Shown here in pieces: positions 46,500-57,889 of a DNA stretch of 64,000 nucleotides (position 1 is the stretch's first letter; every line of letters starts with the position of its first letter). This DNA is from Phoronis australis (taxonomy: Eukaryota > Phoronida > Phoronidae). Below the pieces are notes generated by a model. That model saw nothing but the letters and a program-made list of their open reading frames with translations, had not been told where the DNA came from and searched no databases. The position numbers and the translations under genes are program-made. The stretch lies in the NCBI GenBank assembly GCA_002633005.1, contig NMRA01000036.1:1226139-1290138 (forward strand). The letters run 5' to 3'.

Positions 46500-47960
46500 A
46501 TGTGATTTACTGTAATTGGTATGAAGAAACTTTGGATTTGGAACTCAATTGCATGTACCAATCCGATATGTGAATTTGAAGTGTCTAGCAAAAAATTTTA
46601 GTTGCAGCCCATAACCTTTGACCTACTTGACTTGATTGGATGACCCGAATACCTAGAAAGGTAATTTTTTTTAAATTGTCTTATTGACTTACACATGTGC
46701 ACCGAACTTGAAGAACATACATTTAAAACTGAAGAAGGAGTAGCATACTGACGTTTGCCCCAAATGAACTTTTCCGGTAAATTGCGGAATATGGTTATAT
46801 ATAGAATCAAAATTTACATACTGCTAAATATCATACATTTAATTTAAAGAACATACCTGCACCCATTTTGGAGTTATTTTCAAAGCATCAAAGTTGGTAG
46901 GAAGGACTCGAACTAGAAAGATTATTGTCACACCGTGACAATAATAGATTCTGCACGTGCATTTTAGTGGGATTGGTGTGGGAATTAATGACAACCTGTT
47001 TATCAATATGAAAAAGCATTATTTAAAACTGTAGGAGAAATTACATATTCATAATTTGATGGCCTTTACATTAGTTCACTCTTTCCGATGCATTATGAGC
47101 CTTGATGAAAAGTGTGGTTAATGCTAAGTATCACAGATAGCTTACTTTATGCACTTCAGAATGCAAGATGAATGAAATGGTCAAAATTTCAGAAGAAAAA
47201 TGCACCTAAGAGCCCCATGGTTGTACCAAATGACCTGAAAATTTAGAATTCAAACTCAATCACATTTGTGAATTCGATATGTTTAGCTCAAAATCTTAGT
47301 TTGCACTCAATGATCTTTGACCTATTGTTTCTGATTGGATAGCACTTTTACTTATAATAAAGTAGGGTATTTGACTGGCATGTAGGTTTACACATGTGTA
47401 CTGAAATTGAAGAGAATTCCTTGAAAATTTTAGGAGAAATAACATTTTGAAAATTAGATGACCTTTAAACTAATAGACCCTATCCTGTGCATTACAAGCC
47501 CTTTTAGTAGAATTGTTGCAAAATCCTTGAAAAGTGCGTTTAATGATGAGAATCACACTTGTTTAATTATTAAAATAACACAATACGTGTTGAATGAAAA
47601 GGTAAAAAGTTCAGAAGAAAAATTAACCTAATGACCCCATGGTTTCACCAAATGACCTGACACTTTAGAATTGGAACTGAAGTACATGTACCAAGCAGAT
47701 ATGTGATTTTGAAGTATTTAGCTTAAAATCTTAGTTAGAACTCAATGACCTGTTTCCGATTGGATTGCCTGATTGCTAAGTAAAGCAGTACATTTGATTG
47801 GCTTATACGGTTACACCAGTTACTGAAATTGAAGAGAATTCCTTGAAAAATGTATAATTATTTTTGAACATTAGACGACCTTTGCACTAATTGACCCTAT
47901 CCGGTGCATTATCAGCCTCTTTGGCCAATTTCAATATTCAAAATTATAATGAAATGCGAG
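46500..47960. repeat. Tandem array of about 420-bp units (about three copies)
   Basis: Recurring landmarks are CCCCATGGTT(G/T)-ACCAAATGACCTGA (47213, 47635), ACTGAAATTGAAGAGAATTC (47400, 47823) and GACC(C)TAT-C-TGCATTA (47480, 47900). The first unit is broken by about 250 bp (46760-47010) that holds a perfect hairpin. No coding signal. Confidence 0.75.
46921..46945. repeat. Perfect 11-bp hairpin
   Basis: ATTATTGTCAC and GTGACAATAAT separated by ACC, inside the sequence that interrupts the first 420-bp unit. Confidence 0.9.
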
Positions 47961-48129
47961 TTTTTAGAAAATTTCAGGAACAAACAAATTGTGTCTCTCG
48001 TAAACTTCAAAACATTCAGATAGAAGAGTTAAACTGGTTAAAAAATAATCACTGAGAAACCTAAACTGTGCTTATGAAAATATTTTAAGAATGGCTATTG
48101 TGTAGAAGAGTATTTACTTCTGCCGGTGT

Positions 48130-48400
48130 CCCAGAGGTCCGTCGTAACTCGATTGAGAGCAGCTATTCTACCATTAGAGGTTGAGGTGTGGCGTTACTTT
48201 TGAATTCCTGTGAATGAACGGACTTGTCGTGTTTGTAAAAACGAAAGTGAAGATGAAGTTCATTTCATCTTTGGTTGTAAAAAATATACTCATATTGGCC
48301 ATTTTTATACGGGATTCTGCCCTAACTCAAATATTTCAAAATAACTTGAAAGGTCTAGCGAAATTCATTGAAGACGCTTTGCAGGTTAAAAGTAATTATT
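48130..48400 (+). pseudogene. LINE C-terminal zinc-knuckle-like fragment
   Basis: The plus strand reads LRAAILPLEVEVWRY, then NERTCRVCKNESEDEVHFIF followed by GCKKYTH. The C-x2-C...EDE-x-HF...C pattern is the C-terminal motif (zf-RVT-like) that follows RT in many non-LTR retrotransposons. A stop lies between the parts. Only this 3' piece remains. Confidence 0.6.
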
Positions 48401-50437
48401 TATTCATAAACTAGTCTGAAGTGGTCATGTTTGAGCGTGTGCAATATGTTACATAATGTTTTAATTATTATTAGGTGAATGAGTAAGCCCATTGAGACTG
48501 GGGGGTGTGGTGAATATTCTGTCTTTGAGATTGTATTTACGAAAACGGTGGCCACTTGAATCTCATCAATGGCCCCCTTCAAGGACCGGGCTCCTAGATA
48601 TGAAAAGAGCTCTATTTTAAAAAATCAGAAAATGCTCAGCAATTGATGTTATATGTAAGGACATTTTTTCAAGCGATATACAATCTCGAAAAAAAAAGCG
48701 ACAATTGCCTCCGTTATTCCTTGCCAAAGAGGAACTTCTGGAAAAAATAGTTTTGCGTTCGTAAAATTGTTTTATTAATTTGAAAATCCAGTGAATTAAT
48801 ACGCTCCTCAAAAGTTTTGCTTTACAAATTTTTCCGAGTTTTCGAAATTCATGTATGTGTGCTTAGGCGACCTTTACTACAAAAACGAAGACCCTAACAA
48901 CAATGTCCTGGCTAGAGTCCTCAAAGTGTAAACCAAGCACTGTTGGTGAGTTGTCAAATGTTCTTATAAATTTTCTCTCTTATCCGTATTCGAAGTCTAT
49001 CTTTTCTCGACTGTCCCCGACTCCACAGCTATGTCGGTTGCCACGGTTTGACTCTGACGTCTACATTTTTTTTGTGGGGGGGCACGTGCCTCTCTCTTCC
49101 CACGGTCCTGATGTGTGCCTGTAGTGTGCTGCTCAGTGAGTTGCGTTAAGTTATAGCTAGTGAGGTGATGAACCACATTATGCGACCCATAACTGAGAAG
49201 GCTGTCTTTCAGACACCTGTCTGCTGCTGTCGCTGACACCTGCGTCAAAAACACTGCTAAAGAGCAAATGAACAATGAAAACACAATGTAAGCGAAAGAA
49301 AACAACTAAAATATACGGAAATCTTGGGTCGGGGAATCATTTCGTCGTGTTGTAGAATTATTGACTGTGACTGCCAAAGTAAAGAGAGTTTTGGAGCAGT
49401 TACTATTTTCTGGTCAACTTTCGAAAGCTATATGAAATACAAAAATGAGCATTGAATGCAGGGGCAACTTCGGAATTAGTATATGTTTGTGTAACAAGTG
49501 GTAATTATAAAAATGTTGTGCCATTGGTTCCTGCTACTAAGAGAAACGAACACTGCAATGAAACATGTGCTCACAGTGAGCCGTTATCACAGGTGTAGTG
49601 CTAGCATTTGCTGTTCAACTGACACTATGGAATAACTTTTTTCGCGAGATCAGAATCATTTCTGGTGTCTGTTTTATAGGAAAATTGACTTACAAGTTAA
49701 TACAGATAGTTTGTCTTTCTGTCCAATTCACATATTCTTGGAATGAATTAGTCTTGTAATTACAAGCACATAACAAAGTAGAAAATAAGGTATAGAAATT
49801 ATCTCAGTATCTAGTTTTCATGTACTGAAGCCTCCATAATAAAACCACCAGGTAGAGCCCATACCCAAAATCTCAGATTTTTGAGATTTAGGACATGGAT
49901 TTAGTGAGTTCTAAATTATTTCACTTTAAAAAAATTTTCATTGTTTTTCTTTTTATAGCCTGTACCTCCATTTTGCAATAAAATTGGGTACCGAAATAGA
50001 TATGTTTGAATGCTTTTTACTAGCATATATAATGAATGAGTGATAGATTTGAAAGAACTAGGATTGAATAATTGAACTTTCAAAACTCATTTTCAAATTC
50101 GTATGTTTTGATTTTGTTTGGCAAAAACGGCTATTTTTCAGATTTTCACTGACGCCATTTTCGGCAGCAAGGGCACTCCAAATTGCAATTTCCAAAATTG
50201 ACCTTATTTAATAAGGTCAATTTATAATTTTGTCATGATATCACTGTAGTTGCTGGTGTACATAATGGTAACATCTGTTGGTCATATTAGATAGTACTTC
50301 ATAACACAACCTTGACTTTACATATCTCCTTCCAGTAGATAGCCACACGGTAATAAGACGCCTGTATGTGCACTTCTCAATAAAACTGTAGACTAACCGC
50401 ATATGTTGTCTGTACAACCATACGCAACTTCATACAA
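48401..50437. other. No gene recognised
   Basis: AT-rich sequence with short unremarkable frames. A minus-strand frame at 49305-48997 has a hydrophobic N-terminus but no other support. Confidence 0.4.
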
Positions 50438-50579
50438 TAGTCCAGTTATTCTAGGGCTCCAGAGGGCCCAACCTCGGAAAAATTGCAACAGAAGTTTTTT
50501 TTGCATAAATGGCATCTTTAAACATCCCATGGTGTCAGAAAAAAAGTCTACCGAAATCGGAGTGGCGGAAGTCTGTTTT

Positions 50580-50945
50580 TCAAGATGGCGGAAAAAATGG
50601 CCGACAAAACCGGTGTTTACTGTTTTCTGGCATGTTACTCTTATGTAACAGCTAAAAATAAAACAATAAAGTTTGTCATTGATTATATACTTTTCATAAC
50701 AGCCATACCAATCAAAAGATGCCAATTTTCCGTAAAATAAAACCAATATGGCCGACAAAATGGCGGCCGAAACGGCAATTTGATACATGTTGCAAGATTT
50801 CTTTTTATATTTTGCCCTAAAAATGGCAAAAGTTTTATTCTTTTGTAATTTAGACAATTTTAAATATCTGGACCTTACAATTGGTCACTGGTTTGCGAGA
50901 AAAAATCAAGATGGCTGACAAAATGGGCGCCAAAATGGCTGCCAA
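50580..50945. repeat. Left subterminal repeats
   Basis: AAGATGGCGGAAAAAATGGC (50583), ATGGCCGACAAAATGGCGGC (50748) and AAGATGGCTGACAAAATGGG (50909) are variants of one motif that is inverted at the other end of the element. Such clusters are often transposase-binding sites. Confidence 0.6.
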
Positions 50946-51570
50946 TTCACAAACCTCAATTTACCGCATTTACGTTCTGCAAACTTTGTTTGTAACCTGA
51001 TACGTATCTACACAAAAACATTTTACAATCTACAGTCAGGGTTAATGAGTTGATCGTTTTTATAATTTGTTTTTAAGATTTCGATACAAAATGTGGAATT
51101 TTAATCACATTTTAGATTATATTACATAAAAGTTGGTGTGTTTTTCAGAAAAGGCTTTAGTTAAATTTTCATAATAAATTTCACAAACTCAATTATTTTT
51201 CTGAAAAATATATTCATTTGAGGTATCAAAAATAATATTTGTTAGAAAAATATGTTATTCTGGTGGAGTTATTGGCTGATTCATTATACAAACCCTTAAT
51301 AAAATTGGGCAGGAAGTGGTTTTTTCCTTGCTATTGGAGATATTGTTAGTTGTTCCCAAGCATTGATTTCGTCTGCTACTGGCATGTTTTGAGAATTTGG
51401 CTGCTGATTTCTCCTGAATTTGAAGAAAGGGCAATAGGATTGTGTAACAAAAAGTTATTAATTAAATTTTAATAGTTAGGACTCAAAATTTGTTCAATAT
51501 GCATGCTTTTTATGAACACAGGTAACTGATTGTAGAGGAAATTAGTGCCAGCAAACAACTGAAAACGACA

Positions 51571-54385
51571 GTGATCTGCAGTCACGTGTTCTTAGCCAGG
51601 CTTGGAAGATTTCGTACTGAGATGAGCTTTCTGGGATGTATTGGATACGTAATGTCAGGCACAGGGCTTCAAGAAGTTCTTGACACGGTGCATGCATCAA
51701 ACAGTGTGATCCTTATGTTAAATGGAAAAAGTGTGGATAGAGCAGTGAGGGGGCATATGTTGGTAGACTCGGCACTGAATGCTATCATAAAAGTCAGAAC
51801 ATTCAACATCCCACTTCCAAATATTGACAGACCAAGTAACGCTAATCCAAAACCAATGAAGAAAGAAATTCAAGTTCTTCAGAAATTCCAGGAGCCCAGA
51901 ATGTCACGAACACAGAACATACAAATTCCATGCCAAGAGGTGGAGCAGTTCAATGTATGTACACAAATTTTGACTCATCAAAATATGGAGACAGATTCTT
52001 CAGACATCCCAGACATCCCAACTGATCACTTAACTAGATGTATACTCTGGGGTATGCCATGCCCAGCCATTTTCTTCCGATTCTGAACCTTGGATTATAG
52101 TGGAATGCCCTCACGAGAGTTCACTTCTGGCTTCCGACCTACTGCCATTGGTATATTCTAACACGACTGAATCAGAGTATAGGTCTTCAGAATTTGCAGT
52201 GACAGAGAATAGTTCGTCAGAAGAATCAATGGCCAATAATATTCTTCATGATGATTTGAGAGCTGGTCTGAAGCGGTATGATGATCTTATTGCTGGCATG
52301 ACGTCTGTGTACGACGATGTATGCTCGTCGGAGTGTTTTATAGTGGGTATTCATAAAAAATGGAAGCACATAAATCAAACTTGAGCTTGCAAAGTCAAAT
52401 CGTTAGTCTTTGACTACGTTATATGAAGATGACTGACATCCTTCGACTTTTTCAAAAGCAGAAATAAGGTCAGTTTGGGAGCTTCATCTAAAAGCAGTTT
52501 CTGAAATGCTGCCTTACTTTGCAGCTGCTGGTCACAACTGACTTATGCAAAATCTTCATACATATACTTGAAACAGACATAGCAACTCAGACACCCGTCC
52601 AGATGTCTACGGCCAACACACCATAAGACAAAGTGAGAGATTCTGGGCAGGCTTGTCATAATGAGATATGATCTTGTAATTGAACAAACGCTCATGAAAA
52701 GTATTAAAACAGCAAGAGGTTTAACTAGAGGTTGCGAAATGGGAGATACACAGAGTGCACCATGGCTGAATTCCTTTCCGGCATGCTTAAGTATCAATGG
52801 TGCCATGCAGACTATGACAAACTTGAGTTGTGAAACAAGTCAGCGGCATAAAGAATGTACCCAGGCAAGACAGTCGCGTGACGACAAAGACATCCGCAGG
52901 CTTGTTGAATTCCTCCTCAACAGTAACCCATTTTAAAGAGATACGTTACAAAACATCGCCACTGGTGTGACTGCAGGCACATGCGTCAGTGCCGGAAATG
53001 CCAGAGAAGTGGGGAAGGCAGTTCACTTGTCTATGGAGAGGTCAAGTGTGAAAGACTTCACATTCAGAAAGAAAGACAAGGTTGTGGCAATGAGAAGTCA
53101 ATCAGTTCATGCTGCTAATAGTAATTTTACTCAAGTGGATCCACGACTGCTATTTCAGCGAATCCTAACAACTGCAAAACACAACAGTGAAAGTTCATCA
53201 AGTCTTTTGAAGTTTGAGCTGTGTGTTGGTTTCCCTGCTCCTTTTGATACATCTGGTCTTCCCAGAGTCGCTAATAAATCAATATGAGCTGATGCACTCC
53301 GGGTCCAGTGGGGAACCAGCTGAAGATTTCAATTTCCAGAAAACACGGTGATGCATGTAATCGACATCGGTTCTCTCCTTCACCGTTTTCCATGGCTTAG
53401 AGGTGCAACGTTTCAGTCATTTGGTAGAGCTTATGTGGATTACATCAGCAAGTGCACCCAGCTTTAAGTGTTGTTTTTGATGGTTACTGAGATGGACCAT
53501 CAACTAAAGATGTCTCTCATCTTCGAAGACTGGGTGGGGTAGTTGGAACTGAAGTTCACTTCAATGGTAACATGGTGATCAAGTAAAAAAGGAACATTTT
53601 TGGCCAAGAGCAAAAATAAACGATTCATTGACTTCTTGTCAAGTTTGCTAGGAAATGCTGGTTGCACAGTGGTATAAGCTCAAGGTGCAGACGATACAGA
53701 CTTGTTGGTTCTTTGGTGTTACCATGCTACTTCACAACAAATTCCAATGTTCATGTAATTTGACAAGAGGTACCAAAGGAAGAGAAGAGTCTGGAACATC
53801 AAGGAACTGCAGTTGTCTCTTGGTGCTGAAACTTGCACAGTTTTGCCATTTGCACGCAATAGGTGGTTGCAACACATTACAGCTGTTCGGTATTAGCAAA
53901 GGCTCTCCCATTCAAGAAACTGGACGCATGCAGCTGAAACAAGACATATTTGAAGCTTGTAAGAGTTGTATCTGTGCTTCGTGGCGGTACTGGCTCTGGA
54001 AATTTGGATGACTTGCGATACAGGCGATTTGTGGGTGAGGTGTCATACTAACCACAGTCCAAATACAGTCATTATCACCAACTTTCTTTGGTAGCTAAAT
54101 TCCATGCTGCCGGCAGGGGACATATTATCAAGAGCAAGAGCGGTCAAGTTTCTGTGGCAGTGGCCTAGACTCGCTGTATTGGGGATGTGTGCGGGCAGGT
54201 AGAAATTCATTCCCACGACGATGGACCAGTCAGCAGCACCAGAGAACCGGAGAAAAGTAGTCAGATGCTCGTGTAAGACCAACTGCAGTTCCAAGAGATG
54301 TACTTGCAAGAAGTTAGGATTGCCGTACTCGGTTGCATGTGGAGAATGTCGTGGTTTTAGCTGCAGCAATTCATTCTCAGTTTGA
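51571..54385 (+). pseudogene. FEN1/XPG-like nuclease with CXC domain, copy (iii)
   Basis: Frames in family order: EMSFLGCIGYVMSGTGLQEV and GKSVDRAVRGHMLVDSALNA (51.62-51.79 kb); YDLVIEQTLMKSIKTARGLT with WLNSFPACLSINGAM (52.67-52.81 kb); VDPRLLFQRILTTA and FELCVGFPAPFD (53.13-53.24 kb); IDIGSLLHRFPWLRGATFQS (53.36 kb); VVFDG then GPSTKDVSHLRR (about 53.47-53.53 kb), like the FDG block of FEN1 N-regions; GADDTDLLVL (53.68 kb); HAIGGCNTLQLFGISKG (53.84 kb); and a CXC domain (CSCKTNCSS, CTCKKLG, 54.27-54.36 kb). At least eight frame breaks or stops. This copy preserves the most of the N-terminal half. Function is inferred only from motif resemblance. Confidence 0.7.
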
Positions 54386-54737
54386 CAGAGATTAGTTGTG
54401 TAAATACTGGTTGATTGTGTATAGATTCACAAGCATTTACAACTTACTGGAAGTGACACAGACAGTGTGGACAGTAGATCACTGAATTAATTGCAGAGAA
54501 TTATTTTCGATACAGCACATTTTTCCAGAAAGAGAATGATTCTTCAGTCCAGGCAAACCTGATGTTTTTTACCCAAATAAGTTATTCGTTAAACCATCTT
54601 GAAAATGGTTGTCCTAATCATCAAGAGCCAGACAAAAATTATTGTAATGGACGTGCTGACCTAAAAAACTCAGGATATGGCGTGTCTCTGGAATCTGAAG
54701 TTCTTACACGAAGCAACTATTTGGTGGCCATATTAGA

Positions 54738-55054
54738 AATGGTGGAAGTAAATCAGAGCCAAACGCAATGAGTCTAAATGGATTAGTTGACCCAGAAAAC
54801 CTGTGAAACAATGTTTGAAGCAAGACCCACTAATCTGTTTGTGCGATTCGAAATAGTTTTGGGGGCCATCTTGGAAAATGGCTGATGATGTCACCAAAGC
54901 CATGCAAAACTTTTCCAATTGATTTTTTGAACCACAAAAGATAAGTAAACCTTTTTGAATTTTTACTCTATCACATTCCACTCTCGAGTTATAATGATCA
55001 TCTGCAAATCTGGCGGCCATTTTGTCCGCCATCTTGGAAATGGTGGAAGTAATC
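54738..55054 (+). repeat. Subterminal direct repeat, unit 1
   Basis: AATGAGTCTAAATGGATTAG through GGCGGCCATTTTGTCCGCC. It matches 55825-56120 in the same orientation; together they form duplicated right-end material of the TAGTCC element. Confidence 0.8.
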
Positions 55055-55496
55055 TGTCACGTTTTTCCCCGTGTGTGGGTGGGCGCAGGTTGTTACAGAC
55101 GGTGCTAATAGCTTTCGGTGTGAAGATTGACTGAAGACTGGTTCGAGTTAATCCTTTATTAATCCCGACCGTACGTTCACAAGCCTACTCAAACAAAACG
55201 TCCGACGTAATGTCTGTTTATGCTCCAGCCAGTGCTGCGAAGCCTTGACTTGTGTTGAACTTCTGAGATACTTCCAGCAACTGTTACACTCGTTGCTTCA
55301 ATAACCTGCTGTCTCTATAGCTGGCTCTCTATTGACTATCGCTGTAACTGCTGATTCTCTTCACTGCAACTCAATTGTAATCTCCCGATTAACTTTCTTG
55401 AACTGACTTGATCTCCAGACTTGATCTTCTTGGACTCAACTTACTTAATCTCACTAACACAAACCCGTGCTTGTGTATTTATAGCCTAATGCATTG

Positions 55497-55697
55497 TTCT
55501 GGAACTTTTCATCAATTCAAGCACATACCAGAACTTTCTGGAACCTACCCAATCATTCTACAAACATGTACTAGTCTCTAGAATATTCCAGACTTCATCA
55601 ATCACTGTCATGCTAGAGTCTTCTAGAAAGTTCCACACTATACTGTAGTAAACAAATTACATCATCACTGTTCTGACCTCAGTCTTCTAGAAAGTTC
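55497..55697 (-). promoter_or_regulatory. Cluster of heat-shock elements beside a TATA box
   Basis: Inverted nGAAn arrays: GAACTTTCTGGAA (55531-55543), TTCTAGAAAGTTC (55621-55633) and TTCTAGAAAGTTC (55685-55697) are perfect three-unit sites. TTCTGGAACTTTT (55497-55509) and GAATATTCCAGAC (55581-55593) have two perfect units and one mismatch. On the minus strand all lie 14-215 bp upstream of TATAAATA, the arrangement of heat-shock gene promoters. Two of the sites arise from a 64-bp tandem duplication. Confidence 0.75.
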
Positions 55698-55745
55698 CAT
55701 ACTATTCTGTAGTAAACAAATAACATCATCATTGTACTTAACTCA
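55618..55745. repeat. 64-bp tandem duplication within the solo LTR
   Basis: AGTCTTCTAGAAAGTTCCA starts both units (55618 and 55681); each contains CTGTAGTAAACAAAT and CATCATCA. It doubles one heat-shock element. Confidence 0.85.
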
Positions 55746-55824
55746 GGGGTCATGCAAATCAAACTGAATAACAAAACAAAACAATACAACTAGTAATACT
55801 GTCAGACTATATTCTGACATAATC

Positions 55825-56120
55825 ATTAGTGCCAAATGCAATGAGTCTCGAATTAGTCGACCCAAAAAACCTATGATGCGACGTTTGAAGCAAGACGACA
55901 CACTAATCTGTTCGTGCGAAGTTGTGCGACTCGAAAGTAGATTTGGCGGCCATCTTGGAAAATGGCGGACGGTGTCACCACAGCCATGCAAAACCATTTC
56001 CAATGGATTTTTGACCCACAAAATATCGGTAAACATTTTTGAATTTTTACTCTATCACAATCCACTCTCGAGTTCTAGTGAGCATCAGAAAATCTGGCGG
56101 CCATTTTGTCCGCTTTCTTG
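55825..56120 (+). repeat. Subterminal direct repeat, unit 2
   Basis: Matches 54738-55054 (GCAATGAGTCT, GTTTGAAGCAAGAC, TTTTTACTCTATCACA, TCTGGCGGCCATTTTGTCCG). It runs into the right inverted arm of copy (iii). Confidence 0.8.
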
Positions 56121-56249
56121 AAAAACCAACTTCCGCCACTCCGATTCCAGTAGACTTTTTTCCCACTAAGGGGTGTGAAAGAATTTGATTTATGCAATAA
56201 AACCTTCTGTTGCAATTTTTTCCGGATTATCTGTAGAATGACTGGACTA

Positions 56250-57214
56250 CATGGTGACCTCGATGTCTGGAGTGGCATGCAGAAGTGATTCCTGTCACCC
56301 CAGGAACTTCCAGATATAACCTCTTAACTCTGTGACTCTGTTGACCCAATTTCCAACATGGCAGATATGTTGTGACTGTGGACACTGGTAAATAAGAGCC
56401 CAAACAAAAGGGACTAACAGCAAAAAAGAATCCATGTGCTGAGGCTGTTGCAAACAAACCGTCTGTGAGCCAACACAGATAGAACTGAAGAAATACTGCA
56501 GAACTTGTTAAACGGGACTTGGTGGATCGACCAGTTCCGTTCTACAATGTACTTAGCATCTAAATTCGACTGTTCGTAGCCGATAAAAATAATTGCAGCG
56601 TTGTGTACTTTTTCGCATACGAGAGGATCATGGTGACAAATCATAGAGAGTGAAACAAGACAGAATTAGACAAATATACTAAGTTTATTATGCTCTAAAT
56701 ATAAAATACAAATCTAAGAACTTGCAACTCATAATTAGCTTCCGTCGTCGTCTCTGCTTTTACAAATAACCCAAAGAAAATACAAGCACGGAAAATAACG
56801 CGAAAAACGTTAAAGTTCGAATAAAAAATCCCAAAAAGCTAGTTAGCTATTTGTGATTCATTGCAGATAGGATCGAGAACCGGTAGAATCCGAGGATTTA
56901 ACTTTTGGGGCCTTTTTTATAGGCAAATTCGCTTCGCGAATGCATCAAATTACGCTGAAATAGGGTCTCAAGTTAAATGCAAAAATCAATCAAAATGTAA
57001 GTGAAAATTTCGTCATCGGAAGTACCAAATGAGGGGATCCACCAACAGACATGCCTTTAAAATATAACTGACCACTCTAACTTCTAGAATTAAACATAGT
57101 CTTTACTGACGAATCGACTCAACTCAACACTCGATCAACAGAGGGCGCTCCCGTCACACTTGGATATTACTCACGCACAGATATTAACAAAGTGTGCAAC
57201 TCCTCCAGTTCAAC
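56250..57214. other. No gene recognised
   Basis: May include the decayed left LTR and leader of the following gypsy element, but I found no repeat of it after 60.4 kb. No coding signal seen. Confidence 0.35.
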
Positions 57215-57735
57215 ATGGCCACTAGAGAAGAAATTGAAGCAGCTGTCAAAGCAAAATTGTGAAAATGCCTAAACAAATTTATTTTACCAGCAAAAACTGT
57301 ACAACGACTACAGGTACCTACGGTTTAAGACTATAACGAAAAAGATTCTCAACTGCTATGAAGGGATAGATGAACTACACAAAGTGCAAATGGGAGCCAA
57401 ATGTAAAAGACTCGGACACTTCACCCACTTGTGTCGAACGAAAGATCCACAATTACCTACGAAGCAAAAAGCGACAAAACCAAAGCAAAACTACAAAGAC
57501 AGAAAGACCGTTGTATGGCAAGAAGATACCCCAACATGTTAAACAGGTGTTCTTCGACCATGACGTGGGACCCGAAACACACGCTGTGGTACGCTTGAGT
57601 GTGCCACATGTAATTGAGCCAATCAAGCTACAAGGAAAAGTCGACACAGCGGCGCAAGTAATTCTCATGAATATCTCGACTTTCAGAAAGATCTTTGGTG
57701 ACAAGTCCAATGAAATCTCCGGCGCTCATCAGTAA
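57215..57735 (+). pseudogene. gypsy-2 gag remnant, zinc knuckle and protease
   Basis: MATREEIEAAVKAKL starts the gag at 57215 and hits a stop after 15 codons. A knuckle-like GAKCKRLGHFTHLC (57390-57430) and a protease segment GKVDTAAQVILMN (57639-57675) follow. The protease active site reads DTA instead of DTG. Much of gag is deleted between the start and the knuckle. Confidence 0.65.
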
Positions 57736-57889
57736 AATTAACCAGCTATGGTTGAGAACCAGTCAAAGCACAGCCTAAAGGCCACAAGCGACATAGAAGT
57801 AAACACGACAAAACAAGTCATCAGAGACGCTAGTAATGTTTTCACAGGTGTAGGAAAGCTGAGAAATTCCGTGACAAAATACAAGTCGA

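Larger units (their letters stand above)
55055..55819 (-). mobile_element. Solo LTR with heat-shock-element promoter
   Basis: TGTCA at one end and TGACA at the other, flanked by a perfect 5-bp TAATC duplication (55050-55054, 55820-55824), with no internal retrotransposon sequence. It splits the repeat structure of copy (iii). Read on the minus strand it has a normal LTR plan: U3 from 55819, a canonical TATAAATA (55476-55483), AATAAA (55155-55160), and about 100 bp to the end. HSF-type elements lie just upstream of the TATA box. Consistent with a Ty3/gypsy or related LTR that recombined out its body. Confidence 0.85.
50438..56249 (+). mobile_element. TAGTCC-ended element, copy (iii), 5.8 kb
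   Basis: The left end TAGTCCAGTTATTCTAG pairs with the right end (reverse complement TAGTCCAGTCATTCTAC). The inverted arms extend about 160 bp and share AAATTGCAACAGAAG and ATCGGAGTGGCGGAAG. Both ends carry several ATGGCGGACAAAATGGC-type subterminal repeats. The nuclease/CXC pseudogene lies between the arms in plus orientation. A solo LTR (55055-55819) was inserted later, so the element itself is about 5.0 kb. The superfamily is uncertain: Academ elements are reported to encode an XPG-like domain, which would fit, but I cannot test for the DDE domain. Confidence 0.65.

Noticed and set aside
46500-47960. CRISPR-like array
   Set aside because: Units are about 420 bp, diverged along their whole length and without short spacers; the window is eukaryotic.
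49000-49305. Minus-strand frame with a hydrophobic N-terminus as a secreted protein gene
   Set aside because: No splice signals, no family resemblance and Lys/Arg-rich tail; chance is likely.
55025-55060. Target duplication of the TAGTCC element at the solo LTR edge
   Set aside because: The TAATC pair matches the LTR ends exactly; the element's own ends are at 50438 and 56249.
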